From contig JAODNN010000129.1 in the NCBI GenBank assembly GCA_025465355.1, positions 61,697 to 125,696 of the forward strand: a stretch of DNA of 64,000 bases, read 5' to 3'. The position numbers and the translations under genes are program-made. Positions within the stretch are counted from its first letter, which is position 1. Each line of letters starts with the position of its first letter. Below the pieces are notes generated by a model, which was given only the letters and a program-made list of their open reading frames with translations, did not search any database and was not told the origin of the DNA. Shown in pieces: positions 49,281-58,740 of this stretch. The DNA comes from Blastococcus sp. Its GTDB lineage: Bacteria > Actinomycetota > Actinomycetes > Mycobacteriales > Geodermatophilaceae.

Positions 49281-50537
49281 GTGAAGATTCCAGGTGTGCT
49301 GCCGCGCTGGCGCGCAGTCGCGGTGCTCGGTGCCGTCGCACTGCTCGCGGCTGCCTGCGGAAGCTCGGGCAACTCCGGCTCCGGCTCGGCGAAGGGACCG
49401 ATCAAGATCGGTGTGTCCCTCTCCCTCACGGGTGACTTCTCGGCCGACGGCAAGGCCTTCCAGCAGGGCTACCAACTGTGGGCCAAGCAGACCAATGCCG
49501 ACGGCGGGCTCCTGGGCCGGCAGGTCACCCTCGACATCGTCAACGACGCGAGCAGCCCGGTGCAGGTCGCGACGAACTACCAGAAGTTGATCAGCGTCGA
49601 CCACGTCGACCTGGTCTTCGGCCCCTTTTCCACCGGCTTGACCAAGGCATCGTCGCAGGTGGTCAACCGCTACGGGTACGCGTTCGTCGAGGGCGCCGGT
49701 GGTGGGCCGTCGGTCTTCACGTCGGGCCTGCACAACGTGTTCGACGTGAGCCTCCCGGTCGCCAACAACCTGGTGAGCTTCGCCAAATGGGTCGCGGCGA
49801 TGCCGGCGTCCGAGCGGCCCAAGACCGCCGCCTACGCGACCCAGGACGACCCCTTCACCGCTCCGCAGCTGGACGCCGCCCGCAAGATCCTCGAGCCAGC
49901 CGGGGTGCAGACGGTCTACAACAAGACCTACCCCTCGGAGACGACGGACTACAGCCCGATCGCCGCCGGGATCATCAGCGCGAAGGCCGACATCGTCCTG
50001 GTCGGGACGCTCCTGCCTGACGTCTCGGCCTTCGTGAAGCAGTTCGTCCAACAGAACTACAACCCGAAGGCGCTGATCGCCACCGCCGGCCCCGACCAGG
50101 GCGCGCAGTTCATCCAGAACGTCGGGGCGAACCGCACCGAAGGGATCATGGTCCCGAACGGCTGGTACCCGACGGCCGACAACCCCGGCAACGCGGACAT
50201 GGTCAAGGCCTACATCGCGCAGTACGGCGGCACCGCGGCGGAAGTGAGCTCCGATGTTCCGGAGGCCTACTCCGTCGGTGAGGTGACCGCTCAGGCCGTC
50301 AAGAACAACGGAAGCCTGGACCAGGCGAAGCTCATCAAGGAGCTGCACAGCAGCACGTTCGACTCGGTGCAGGGCAAGGTCAAGTTCGACTCCACCGGGC
50401 AGAACGTCGACGCCTTCTCCTTCGTCTTCCAGTGGCAGGGCAAGGACCTGGTGCCCTTCAAGCCCGACGCGAACTCGCTGCTGGTACCGGTGCCGCCGGA
50501 GACCCGGAAGATCCAGTACCCGAAGCAGACCTGGTAG
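49281..50537 (+). CDS. branched-chain-amino-acid-type ABC transporter substrate-binding lipoprotein
   Basis: A 418-residue Peripla_BP_6 protein. The lipoprotein signal VKIPGVLPRWRAVAVLGA continues to LLAAACGSS, with the lipidated Cys near residue 25. The mature part GPIKIGVSLSLTGDFSADGK and QVATNYQKLISVDHVDLVFGP match leucine/amide-binding proteins. Ligand is unknown. GTG at 49281 chosen because it opens a normal signal peptide; TTG 49242 and GTG 49248 are possible but give an unnatural N terminus. First gene of a five-gene transporter run. Confidence 0.88.
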   Translation: MKIPGVLPRWRAVAVLGAVALLAAACGSSGNSGSGSAKGPIKIGVSLSLTGDFSADGKAFQQGYQLWAKQTNADGGLLGRQVTLDIVNDASSPVQVATNYQKLISVDHVDLVFGPFSTGLTKASSQVVNRYGYAFVEGAGGGPSVFTSGLHNVFDVSLPVANNLVSFAKWVAAMPASERPKTAAYATQDDPFTAPQLDAARKILEPAGVQTVYNKTYPSETTDYSPIAAGIISAKADIVLVGTLLPDVSAFVKQFVQQNYNPKALIATAGPDQGAQFIQNVGANRTEGIMVPNGWYPTADNPGNADMVKAYIAQYGGTAAEVSSDVPEAYSVGEVTAQAVKNNGSLDQAKLIKELHSSTFDSVQGKVKFDSTGQNVDAFSFVFQWQGKDLVPFKPDANSLLVPVPPETRKIQYPKQTW

Positions 50538-50557
50538 CCGCCGCACTCATCGACGGA

Positions 50558-50591
50558 CCGGTGCCGCGGCCTCTCGGAACCGCGGCACCGG
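50558..50591 (+). promoter_or_regulatory. 12-bp hairpin between binding-protein and permease genes
   Basis: CCGGTGCCGCGG (50558-50569) pairs exactly with CCGCGGCACCGG (50580-50591) around a 10-nt loop, 20 nt after the binding-protein stop. Likely an attenuator or mRNA stabiliser favouring binding-protein excess. Confidence 0.6.
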
Positions 50592-50613
50592 CCATCAGCA
50601 AGGAGAGTTTCCT

Positions 50614-51495
50614 ATGGGTACGGAGCTGTCGAAGGCCGTCGTCGACGGCGTGCTGACCGGCGGTGTCTATGCATTGATGGCAGCGGGGCTGACCCTGATC
50701 TTCGGGGTCATGGAGATCATCAACATTGCACAGGGCATCTTCGTGGTGCTGGCGGCCTACCTCAGCTATGTCCTGCAGGTCCACCTCGGGATCGACCCGT
50801 TCATCGGTCTGGTCTTCACCATGCCGTTGATGTTCGGGGTCGGCGTCCTGATCGAGTGGGGCTTTGTCCGACGGCTGAAGGCGCAGAACCGAAGCGCCCT
50901 CTCGATCCTGGTGACCTTCGCCGTGGCGATCGTCATCGAGGGCATCCTGACGCAGTTCTTCTCGGCCGACCTCAGGATCATCAAGGCCTGGTACGTGGAC
51001 AAGTCCGTCCACGTGTTCGGCTTCTACCTGCCCTACATCTACCTGCTCGGCTTCGCGCTGGCGGTGGTCCTGCTGGCTGCGCTGTACGTGTTCCTCTACC
51101 GGTCGCGCAGCGGCAAGAGCATCCGGGCCTCGGTGCAGAACCGCACCGGCGCCGAGCTGATCGGCATCAACATCAACCGGGTCTCGGCGATCACCTTCGG
51201 GATCGGTGCGGCGGTCACCGCCGCCGGCGGAATGGTGTTCGGCGCGACCAACTCGTTCAACCCGAACTCCGGCTACGACCTCATCTCGCGGTTGCTCGTC
51301 ATCGTCGTGCTCGGCGGTCTGGGGAGCATCGGGGGAGCGCTGGTTGCCGCCGTGGCTGCCCTCGTGATCGAGGACGTCACCGCGGTGCTGTGGTCACCGA
51401 TCTGGGCCAGCACGATGTTCTTCGCCGTCCTCGTGCTCGTCCTGCTCGTGCGGCCGAACGGGCTGTTCGGACAAGCGGCGGTGCGCGCACAGTGA
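50614..51495 (+). CDS. livH: branched-chain amino acid-type ABC permease (LivH)
   Basis: A 293-residue membrane protein with eight or so helices. GVYALMAAGLTLIFGVMEIINIAQG is the LivH hallmark, and GGMVFGATNSFNPNSG with the later VLGGLGSIGGALVAAVAALVIE closes the fold. AAG-GAGAG precedes the ATG. Substrate specificity is set by the binding protein. Confidence 0.9.
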   Translation: MGTELSKAVVDGVLTGGVYALMAAGLTLIFGVMEIINIAQGIFVVLAAYLSYVLQVHLGIDPFIGLVFTMPLMFGVGVLIEWGFVRRLKAQNRSALSILVTFAVAIVIEGILTQFFSADLRIIKAWYVDKSVHVFGFYLPYIYLLGFALAVVLLAALYVFLYRSRSGKSIRASVQNRTGAELIGININRVSAITFGIGAAVTAAGGMVFGATNSFNPNSGYDLISRLLVIVVLGGLGSIGGALVAAVAALVIEDVTAVLWSPIWASTMFFAVLVLVLLVRPNGLFGQAAVRAQ

Positions 51496-51536
51496 CCGGC
51501 CGCGCAGTGATCGACCCAGCTTCGAAGGAGCGTTCC

Positions 51537-52640
51537 ATGGCATCGTCGGCCTCCCTCGCCGTCCCCGCCGATCCGCTCTCCGGCCGCGGGCTGAGCATGG
51601 TGCGGCGGGTGCTGCTCGGCGCGCTCGTGCTGTTCGCAATCGTGTTCCCGTTCGTGTTCACCAACCCCGCGACGACGTCGATCGCGATGTTCACGCTGCT
51701 CTACGTCGGTGCGAGCTCCGCCTGGAACACGTTCTCCGGTTTCACCGGTTACATGGCGCTGGGTAACGCCGTCTTCTACGGCAGCGGCGCGTACGCCTTC
51801 GCCAACCTGGCGTCGCACCTGCACCTGAACGGCGGCATGGGCATCTTCGCTCTCGTCCCTGTCGCCGGCCTCATCGCCGGCCTGGTGGCGCTGCCGGTCG
51901 GCTGGCTGGCACTGCGCACCCGGCGGCACACGTTCGTGGTCATCACGATCGCGATCTTCTTCATCTTCCAGTTGCTGGCCTACAACCTGCACGCGCTCAC
52001 CAACGGCTCTTCCGGCATGTCACTGCCGATCCCGCCGTGGGACGCCCAGACCTACAACACGTACTTCTACCTGGCCGCGCTCGTGGTGGCCGTCGTGGCC
52101 GTGGCAGTGGCCTGGGTGGTCCGCCGCTCCAGCTTCGGCCTGGAGCTCCTGGCGATCCGGGACGACGAGGACCGCGCACTGGGCCTTGGGGTCCGGACAA
52201 CCAAGGTCAAGCTGGCCACGTTTGTGCTCACCGGTTTTCTCACGGGGATGTGCGGTGCGATCTACGCGTATTACCTCGGCAGCATCTACCCGCCCTTCGC
52301 CTTCGAGGCCATCTTTGACGTGACCATCGCGCTCATGGCCTTCTTCGGCGGGCTCGGCACCATCAGCGGCCCGGTCATCGGCGCGCTGATCCTCGAGCCG
52401 GTCCAGCAGTACATCACCCTGCGGTTCACTGCCGGAGGGTTCTCCCTGATCGCCTTCGGGGTGCTGTTCCTCATCGTCATCCGGTTCATGCCGGAGGGCA
52501 TCGTCCCCTCGCTCGCCGGCGTGCTGCGACGAAGGCTGCGTGCGCGGGCCGAGGGCGGAGCGAGCCCGCAGTCGAGCGACTCACCACCACCAGGCACGAC
52601 GGTCTCAGCCGCGGGCGTCGCCGGGGGGGTGCGGTCATGA
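51537..52640 (+). CDS. livM: branched-chain amino acid-type ABC permease (LivM)
   Basis: A 367-residue membrane protein. LLYVGASSAWNTFSGFTGYMALGNAVFYGSGAY is the family's first core, LLAIRDDEDRALGLGVRTTKVKL the ATPase-contacting loop, and TIALMAFFGGLGTISGPVIGALILEPVQQY its end. The tail (RRRLRARAEGGASPQSS) is hydrophilic. ATG at 51537 follows AAGGAG. It overlaps the LivG start by 4 nt. Confidence 0.9.
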   Translation: MASSASLAVPADPLSGRGLSMVRRVLLGALVLFAIVFPFVFTNPATTSIAMFTLLYVGASSAWNTFSGFTGYMALGNAVFYGSGAYAFANLASHLHLNGGMGIFALVPVAGLIAGLVALPVGWLALRTRRHTFVVITIAIFFIFQLLAYNLHALTNGSSGMSLPIPPWDAQTYNTYFYLAALVVAVVAVAVAWVVRRSSFGLELLAIRDDEDRALGLGVRTTKVKLATFVLTGFLTGMCGAIYAYYLGSIYPPFAFEAIFDVTIALMAFFGGLGTISGPVIGALILEPVQQYITLRFTAGGFSLIAFGVLFLIVIRFMPEGIVPSLAGVLRRRLRARAEGGASPQSSDSPPPGTTVSAAGVAGGVRS

Positions 52641-53428
52641 GCGCGCTCCTCGAGGTCTCCGACGTCCGCAAGAGTTTCGGTGGGCTGCAGGCCCTGTCGG
52701 GCTGCTCGTTCACCGTCGAGCGCGGATCGGTCACCGGCCTGATCGGCCCCAACGGCTCGGGCAAGACCACGATGTTCAACGTCATCACCGGCTACGAGCA
52801 CGCGGACTCGGGCGCGGTCCGGTTCGACGGCCATGACATCACCGGGATGCCGGCGGGCAAGGTCGGCGGCCTCGGCGTCGGCCGCACCTTCCAGCTGAGC
52901 CGGGTGTTCGGTCGGCTCACGTTGCTGGAGAACCTGCGGGTCGGCAGGCGAGGGGTGCCGAGGTCGCGCCGCGGGGAGTTGTTCAGCGACCAGCGCTGCA
53001 TGGAACTGCTGGACTTCGTCGGCCTCACCCGCCTTGCCCAGGAACCGGCCGGGAGCCTCTCCTACGGGCAGCGCAAGCTCGTCGAACTGGCGATGGTGCT
53101 GGCCCAGGAACCGTCGGTGATCCTGCTCGACGAGCCCGCCGGTGGGATCAACCCCACTCTCATCGGACAGATGGCCGAGCGCATCGCCCAACTCAACAAG
53201 CAGGGGGTCACCTTCCTGCTGGTGGAGCACAACATGGAGTTCGTCATGGGAATCTGCGACGTCGTCGCCGTCATGGAGCGGGGCGCGGTCATCGCCGTCG
53301 GTGAACCGGGAATGGTGCGCAACGATCCGCTGGTGCTCGACGCATATCTGGGCGGGTCGCTGGACGACGAGGATCCCGTCGCTGCGGCACCCTCGGCGGC
53401 TCCGGGCATCATCGGGGACCGGTCATGA
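52637..53428 (+). CDS. livG: branched-chain amino acid-type ABC ATPase (LivG)
   Basis: A 263-residue single ATPase. Walker A GPNGSGKTT, LSYGQRKLVELAMVLA signature, Walker B VILLDEPAGGINPT and LLVEHNMEFVMGICDVVAVME with the switch His. Long Liv-type insertion is present. Overlaps both neighbours by 4 nt, so it is coupled. Confidence 0.92.
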   Translation: MSALLEVSDVRKSFGGLQALSGCSFTVERGSVTGLIGPNGSGKTTMFNVITGYEHADSGAVRFDGHDITGMPAGKVGGLGVGRTFQLSRVFGRLTLLENLRVGRRGVPRSRRGELFSDQRCMELLDFVGLTRLAQEPAGSLSYGQRKLVELAMVLAQEPSVILLDEPAGGINPTLIGQMAERIAQLNKQGVTFLLVEHNMEFVMGICDVVAVMERGAVIAVGEPGMVRNDPLVLDAYLGGSLDDEDPVAAAPSAAPGIIGDRS

Positions 53429-54171
53429 GCGCCCTGCTGGAGCTGCAGGGCGTCTGGGCCGGCTACGGCGGCAGCGATGTCCTGCGGGACCTCACGTTCT
53501 CCGTTCCCGCCGGAAGCGTGACCTGTGTCGTCGGCCCCAACGGCGCCGGCAAGTCGACGATCCTGCGAGTGGTCAGCGGTCAGGTGACGCCGCGCAAGGG
53601 GACGGTCACGTTCGAGGGGAAGCGGATCAGCGGCCTGAACCCGCGGCAGATCCTCGGCCTTGGCATCGTGCAGGTGGCCCAGAGCCACAGCCTGTTCCCC
53701 GACATGACGGTGCGCGAGAACGTCGAGATGGGCGGCTTCCTCCTGCGCGACCGGGCGGAGGTGGCCCGGCGGCTCCGGCAGATCGAGGACCTCTTCCCGA
53801 TCGTCGTGGACCGAGCCGAGGACAAGGCCGGGGCGCTGTCGGGTGGGCAGCAGCGGCTCGTCGAGTTCGCCCGGTGCCTGATGCTCGATCCGAAGCTGGT
53901 GGTCCTCGACGAGCCGTCCATGGGGCTGGACCCGAAGACGCTCAAGAACGTGCTCCAGCAGGTGCGCACCATGTGGGAGGACGGCCGCACCATCCTGCTG
54001 GTCGAGCAGAACGTCCGGGCCGGTCTGTCGCTGGCCACCAGGGCAGTCGTCGTGGAGAGCGGCCAGGTCCGGCTGGAGGGCACGGGGAGCGAAGTCAACA
54101 GCAATCCGGAGATCGCTCACCTCTACCTCGGCGGGGGAACCGCGTCGGCCGCCGTCCCCGCCTCCGACTGA
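53425..54171 (+). CDS. livF: branched-chain amino acid-type ABC ATPase (LivF)
   Basis: A 248-residue ATPase. GPNGAGKSTILRVVSG is Walker A, LSGGQQRLVEFARCLM the signature, VVLDEPSMGLDPK Walker B, and LVEQNVRAGLSLATRAVVVESG ends the core. Pairs with LivG under LivH/LivM. The stop is 4 nt from that of the convergent alpha/beta hydrolase. Confidence 0.92.
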   Translation: MSALLELQGVWAGYGGSDVLRDLTFSVPAGSVTCVVGPNGAGKSTILRVVSGQVTPRKGTVTFEGKRISGLNPRQILGLGIVQVAQSHSLFPDMTVRENVEMGGFLLRDRAEVARRLRQIEDLFPIVVDRAEDKAGALSGGQQRLVEFARCLMLDPKLVVLDEPSMGLDPKTLKNVLQQVRTMWEDGRTILLVEQNVRAGLSLATRAVVVESGQVRLEGTGSEVNSNPEIAHLYLGGGTASAAVPASD

Positions 54172-54175
54172 TCGG

Positions 54176-55072
54176 TCAGGTACCGCTCTCGGCGCGGCGG
54201 ATCAAGCCGACGATCCGCTCGGTGAGCTGCGGCCACAGCGCCCGCGGCAGGTCGTGGCCCATGCCGTCGATCACCAGCAGCTCGGACCCGGGGACGGCGG
54301 CGGCGGTGGCGCGTCCACCACTGACGTTCACCAGCGCGTCCTGCTCGCCGTGGATGACGAGGGTGGGCACCGACACCTTGGCCAAATCGGTCGTGCGGTC
54401 CTGAGTGGTCAGGATGGCGGCCAGCTGGCGAGCGACGCCGGCGGGGTCGTACGCCCGGTCGAACGACAGGCCGGCTCGGTCGCGTAGACCGGCCTCGTCG
54501 AACTCGAAACCGGGGGAGCCGATCACCCGGTAGGTGTCCACGGTCCGCTGGACGGCGCCGTCCCGGTCGGTCGCCGGAGGGGTGAGCAGGAGGGCCAGCG
54601 CGGCTTCGGCCGGAGCGCCGACGGACGGGTCGCCGGTCGTCGACATGATCGAGGTCAGGCTGCGCACCCGTTCCGGGTACCGGATGGCCACGAGCTGGGC
54701 GACCATCCCGCCCATCGAGGCGCCGACGACGTGGGCGCTCTCCAGTCCCAGGGCATCCAGCAGGCCGACGGTGTCGTCGGCGAGGTCCGCGAGCCCGTAG
54801 GGGACCGACGACGCGTCGCCACCAAGGACGGTCATCACGTCGGGGGCGCCGGCGGCGTCCAGGTGGGTGGACAGGCCGATGTCCCGGTTGTCGAAGCGGA
54901 CGACGAACAAACCCTCGCCGGCCAGGCCGCGGCAGAAGTCATCGGGCCACCCGATCATCTGGGTGGCCAGGCCCATCACCAGCAGCACCGGGACGTCCGC
55001 GGGGTTGCCGAAGGTCTCGTAGGCCAGCTCGATGTCACCGACGCGGGTCTGCTGGATGTCGTCGCTGTGCAT
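54176..55072 (-). CDS. alpha/beta-fold hydrolase
   Basis: A 298-residue hydrolase. GVGDIELAYETFG-type opening, then LLVMGLATQMIGW, and the nucleophile elbow VVGASMGGMVAQLVAI with the catalytic Ser in G-x-S-x-G. The acid is in LVIHGEQDALVNVSGG and the His in LVIDGMGHDLP. Substrate is unknown; similar proteins hydrolyse esters or lactones. ATG at 55072. Its role next to an amino-acid-type transporter is not clear. Confidence 0.87.
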   Translation of the reverse strand: MHSDDIQQTRVGDIELAYETFGNPADVPVLLVMGLATQMIGWPDDFCRGLAGEGLFVVRFDNRDIGLSTHLDAAGAPDVMTVLGGDASSVPYGLADLADDTVGLLDALGLESAHVVGASMGGMVAQLVAIRYPERVRSLTSIMSTTGDPSVGAPAEAALALLLTPPATDRDGAVQRTVDTYRVIGSPGFEFDEAGLRDRAGLSFDRAYDPAGVARQLAAILTTQDRTTDLAKVSVPTLVIHGEQDALVNVSGGRATAAAVPGSELLVIDGMGHDLPRALWPQLTERIVGLIRRAESGT

Positions 55073-55239
55073 GGCGCGGACGCTAGTCCAGCGCAGATCT
55101 GGAATTTCCCTGGTCTGGTTACGGCGAGTACGCGCGACACGCCGGTGTGGTCGTCCACCGCGGCAACACTGGCTACAACAGCTTCTTCGGCGGCCGCAGG
55201 CGTCGTCGTCCTCCGCATCTCTGCGTTGGAGGCGCAACG

Positions 55240-55279
55240 AAAAACGACCTGCGCCGCACGGATCGTGCGGTGCAGGTCG
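55240..55279 (-). terminator. intrinsic terminator of tRNA-Arg
   Basis: On the minus strand CGACCTGC (55279-55272) and GCAGGTCG (55252-55245) pair, then CCGCAC with GTGCGG around a 5-nt loop. TTTTT (55244-55240) follows. This is the only classic hairpin plus T-run in the window. Confidence 0.85.
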
Positions 55280-55296
55280 GATTCGGATCGCGGTGG

Positions 55297-55368
55297 TGCC
55301 CCCGGCAGGATTCGAACCTGCGCCCCTGCCTCCGGAGGGCAGTGCTCTATCCCCTGAGCTACGGGGGC
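55297..55368 (-). tRNA. tRNA-Arg (anticodon CCG)
   Basis: A 72-nt cloverleaf on the minus strand. Acceptor GCCCCCG pairs with CGGGGGC, discriminator A. The D arm is GCTC/GAGC, the anticodon stem CTGCC/GGCAG encloses loop CTCCGGA with anticodon CCG, and the T arm is GCAGG-TTCGAAT-CCTGC. It reads the CGG codon, abundant in this GC-rich coding DNA. CCA is not encoded. Confidence 0.96.
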
Positions 55369-55428
55369 CTATCCCGGTCGTGCTGGGAAGAAGTTACCAG
55401 CCGCGCGGAACGGCCCGGGCGGGGGCTG

Positions 55429-56118
55429 TCAGGGCGCCGGGAGCGGAGTCCCGCCGCGGGCGGACAGCATCTGCGCCATCGTCGTGGTCTCGGCCGTCTG
55501 GGTGTCGGCGATGGTGGCGGCCAGCCTCCGGACGGCGGGTTCGGCGGCGTGCTTCGCCGCGTACTGGGCCATTCCCAGGCCGCCCTGGTGGTGCCGGATC
55601 ATCAGGCGCAGGAACTCGACGTCGAACGGCCGACCGGAGAGCGTGCGCAGGTGGTCGAGCTCGGCCTGGGTCGCCATCCCGGGCATCAGGCTGTCGGACC
55701 CCATGGTGTGCCCGCTCATCCCTGACATGCCGGCCATCCCGGCCATGTCGCCACCCATCCAGGCCATGGTCGTGCCGTTGGACGGCGGCAGGCCCCACAA
55801 CGCGAGCCAGCCCTGCATCCGGCCCACCTGGTTGGTCTGCGTGGCCGAGATGTCGAACGCCAGGAGGCGGACCTCCGGGTCCTGGCTGTGCGTGGCGACG
55901 AGGTTGGCCATCTCCACGCCCTGCTGGTGATGCCGCGCCATGTCGCGCGAGAACCCCGCGTCGACCGAGTCGGACGTGGGGGTCGCCGTCGACCCGGCGT
56001 CCCGGCCGATCCCGAGCGCGACGGCCAGGCCCCCGCCGAGGAGCAGCAGCCCGACGCCGATGACGGCCAGCAGGATCACGCGCAACGGGCTGCGCGGCGC
56101 AGCGGTCGGTGCGGTCAC
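55429..56118 (-). CDS. DUF305 protein with membrane anchor
   Basis: A 229-residue exported or anchored protein. An N-terminal hydrophobic segment (VILLAVIGVGLLLLGGGLAV) precedes two DUF305 repeats: FSRDMARHHQQGVEMANLVA and FLRLMIRHHQGGLGMAQYAA. The Met/His/Gly-rich link (MAGMAGMSGMSGHTMGS) between them looks metal-binding, and copper or silver is common for this family. GTG at 56118 chosen; its neighbour DUF3105 lies 16 nt upstream, so one transcript is likely. Confidence 0.85.
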   Translation of the reverse strand: MTAPTAAPRSPLRVILLAVIGVGLLLLGGGLAVALGIGRDAGSTATPTSDSVDAGFSRDMARHHQQGVEMANLVATHSQDPEVRLLAFDISATQTNQVGRMQGWLALWGLPPSNGTTMAWMGGDMAGMAGMSGMSGHTMGSDSLMPGMATQAELDHLRTLSGRPFDVEFLRLMIRHHQGGLGMAQYAAKHAAEPAVRRLAATIADTQTAETTTMAQMLSARGGTPLPAP

Positions 56119-56134
56119 GTAGGCGGAACCTCCC

Positions 56135-56902
56135 TCAGCCCGTGGTCGTTCCCGCGGCGCCGCTCCCGGTGGCCGGGGAGGTGGGCATCGTCGGCGCGTC
56201 GGTCGGTCCGCCGGGGGTGCTGGCGTCACCGACGACCAGCGGGTGGGCCTTGAAGGTCGGGTTCTCGCAGCTCGCCCCCACCTCGGGGTAGAAGTCGCTG
56301 TTCTGCGTGAGGAAGTCGGCGAACTGCTTGATCCGCTTGTCCGTGACGCTGTTGACCTTCAGCTGGTGGTTCCACGACTGCAGGCTGATCGGGGCATCCA
56401 GGCCCTTGTAGGGCGACATCAGCCGGTGGGACACCCCGTCGACGAGCTTCGCCAAGGTGGCGACGTCGGCCTTCGACACCTTGTCGGGGTTGTAGGTGAT
56501 CCAGACCCCTCCGTGCTCCAGGCTGTGGACGGCGTTCTCGTGCCGGATGTCGACGGTGTAGACGGTGCCCGTGCAGTCGGCCCACTGCGGGTCGTGCGGG
56601 CCGCCGACGGGGGGCGACTGGTCGTACTTCACCGGCGTGTTCACGTGTGACTGGCCGGCGGCGTACGTGAACGTCTGGATCCCCGAGATCTGGCTCACCG
56701 AGGTGATCTTGTCCGCGTTCGCCTTGTCGACCGCTCCGACGGCGTACCAGATGACCGCGACGGCGAAGACGACGACGACGAGCGCCGCGGCGATCAGCCC
56801 CCACGGCCGTTGCTGAGCCACGACCTGGGTCGGGGGCCGGGTGCGCCCGCGGGTGCCCGAGGGCCGCCCCTTGCTGCTGGCGGGCGTGCGGTCCTTGGCC
56901 AA
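56135..56902 (-). CDS. DUF3105 membrane-anchored protein
   Basis: A 255-residue protein. After a basic 40-residue N terminus comes a single TM ([20 protein letters not shown]). The DUF3105 domain shows [20 protein letters not shown] and [22 protein letters not shown], with conserved His residues that may bind metal. A Pro/Thr tail ends it. It pairs with DUF305 in many actinobacteria. Function unknown. Confidence 0.85.
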   Translation of the reverse strand: MAKDRTPASSKGRPSGTRGRTRPPTQVVAQQRPWGLIAAALVVVVFAVAVIWYAVGAVDKANADKITSVSQISGIQTFTYAAGQSHVNTPVKYDQSPPVGGPHDPQWADCTGTVYTVDIRHENAVHSLEHGGVWITYNPDKVSKADVATLAKLVDGVSHRLMSPYKGLDAPISLQSWNHQLKVNSVTDKRIKQFADFLTQNSDFYPEVGASCENPTFKAHPLVVGDASTPGGPTDAPTMPTSPATGSGAAGTTTG

Positions 56903-56917
56903 GGTCTCTCCTCGATG

Positions 56918-56947
56918 CTGGGCAACTCAAAGCTGAGCAACTCAAAG
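56918..56947. repeat. tandem 15-bp repeat ahead of DUF3105
   Basis: CTGGGCAACTCAAAG and CTGAGCAACTCAAAG lie head to tail (one mismatch), and a third, weaker unit CTGGGCACGTCGATG follows. The repeat is in the 176-nt divergent region between DUF3105 and argS. Could be a regulator site or slippage product. Confidence 0.5.
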
Positions 56948-57078
56948 CTGGGCACGTCGATGCAGGGCAAGCGCCTGGGCGGCCCCCTCTGGCCCGCGAG
57001 TCTAGGTCGGCTCCCTGTCCGTGCCGGGGTTCCGGGCAGGCCGCCGGAGCGGCGCGGGCCAGTCAGTACGCTCGTGCG

Positions 57079-58740
57079 GTGACACCCGAGCAGTTGGCAG
57101 ACGTCGTCCGGGCCGCCGTGAGCGCGGCTGTTGCCCGCGGCACGCTGGCGGTCGAGGTGCCCGACGACGTCGTCGTCGAGCGGCCCCGCAACCCCGAGCA
57201 CGGCGACTACGCCACCAACGTCGCCCTCCGGCTCGCCAAGGCCGCCGGCCGGCCGCCGCGCGAGGTCGCCGAACTGCTGGCAGCCGAGCTGCGCGCGACG
57301 GGCGGCATCTCCCGCGTCGACGTCGCCGGGCCGGGCTTCCTCAACATCACGCTGGCGAAGGCCGCGCTGGGGCAGATCGCCGTCCAGGCAGTCACCGCGG
57401 ACGCCGCCTACGGGCGGACCGACGTCCTCGCCGGTCAGCGGATCAACCTCGAGTTCGTGTCGGCCAACCCGACCGGCCCGGTGCACATCGGGTCCACCCG
57501 GTGGGCCGCCGTCGGGGACGCGCTGGGCCGCCTGCTGAGCGCCAGCGGCGCCGAGGTGACCCGCGAGTACTACTTCAACGACGCCGGCGCCCAGATCGAC
57601 CGCTTCGCCCGCAGCCTGCAGGCCGCCGCGAAGGGACGCCCGGTCCCGGAGGACGGGTATGCCGGCGCCTACATCGACGACATCGCCGCGCAGGTGGTCG
57701 CCGCCGAGCCCGGCCTCCTCGAGCGGCCGGACGCCGAGCAGCTGGAGATCTTCCGCCGGCGCGGCGTCGAGCTGATGTTCGCCGAGATCCGCGGCTCGCT
57801 GGCCGAGTTCGGCGTCGTCTTCGACGTGTACTTCAGCGAGCGGACCCTGCACGAGTCCGGGGCGCTGGAGAAGGCCATCGCCCGCCTGCGGGAGCAGGGG
57901 CACGTCTACGAGTCCGACGGCGCCGTCTGGCTGCGGACGACGGACTTCGGCGACGACAAGGACCGCGTGCTGGTCAAGAGCGACGGCGAGCCGACCTACT
58001 TCGCCGCCGACTGCGCGTACTACCTGAACAAGCGCGAGCGCGGCTTCGACAAGGTCGTGATCATGCTGGGGGCCGACCACCACGGGTACATCGGCCGGTA
58101 CAAGGCGCTGGTCGCCGCGGCCGGCGACGACCCGGACGAGCACCTCGAGATCCTCATCGGGCAGCTGGTCAACCTCGTGCGCAACGGCGAGCCGGTGCGG
58201 ATGAGCAAGCGGGCCGGAACGGTCGTGATCCTCGCCGACCTCGTGGAGGCCGTGGGTGCCGACGCCGCCCGCTACGCCCTCGCCCGGGCCTCGGTCGACC
58301 AGCAGATCGACCTGGACCTCGACCTGTGGAGCCGGCAGAGCAATGACAACCCGGTCTTCTACGTGCAGTACGCGCACGCCCGCATCTCCTCGCTGCTGCG
58401 CAACGCCGGTGACCTGGGTCTGACCCTCGGCGCGGCCACCGACGTGGACGTGTCGCTGCTGGCGCACCCGCGGGAGAGCGACCTGCTCCGTGCCATCGGT
58501 GAATTCCCGCGGGTCCTCTCGGGCGCGGCCGAGCTGCGGGCGCCGCACCGCGTGGCCCGGTACCTCGAGGAGCTGGCCGGTACCTACCACCGCTTCTACG
58601 ACTCCTGCCGGGTCCTGCCGCTCGGTGACGAGGAGGCGACCCCGCTGACCACGGCGCGGTTGTGGCTGTGCGCGGCGACCGCGGTCGTGCTGCGCAACGG
58701 CCTGGCCGTGCTCGGCGTGCACGCACCGGAGCGGATGTGA
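57079..58740 (+). CDS. argS: arginyl-tRNA synthetase
   Basis: A 553-residue class I synthetase. The HIGH-type motif is [14 protein letters not shown] and the KMSKS-type is RMSKRAG. The N-terminal Add-1 domain opens at [20 protein letters not shown], and the C-terminal anticodon domain ends [12 protein letters not shown]. The family's long normal length is kept. GTG start. It overlaps lysA by 4 nt, beginning a five-gene run seen widely in actinobacteria. Confidence 0.96.
   Translation: MTPEQLADVVRAAVSAAVARGTLAVEVPDDVVVERPRNPEHGDYATNVALRLAKAAGRPPREVAELLAAELRATGGISRVDVAGPGFLNITLAKAALGQIAVQAVTADAAYGRTDVLAGQRINLEFVSANPTGPVHIGSTRWAAVGDALGRLLSASGAEVTREYYFNDAGAQIDRFARSLQAAAKGRPVPEDGYAGAYIDDIAAQVVAAEPGLLERPDAEQLEIFRRRGVELMFAEIRGSLAEFGVVFDVYFSERTLHESGALEKAIARLREQGHVYESDGAVWLRTTDFGDDKDRVLVKSDGEPTYFAADCAYYLNKRERGFDKVVIMLGADHHGYIGRYKALVAAAGDDPDEHLEILIGQLVNLVRNGEPVRMSKRAGTVVILADLVEAVGADAARYALARASVDQQIDLDLDLWSRQSNDNPVFYVQYAHARISSLLRNAGDLGLTLGAATDVDVSLLAHPRESDLLRAIGEFPRVLSGAAELRAPHRVARYLEELAGTYHRFYDSCRVLPLGDEEATPLTTARLWLCAATAVVLRNGLAVLGVHAPERM

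Noticed and set aside
57000..57078. T-box or amino-acid riboswitch upstream of argS
   Set aside because: No specifier loop or antiterminator bulge sequence is present in the short leader.
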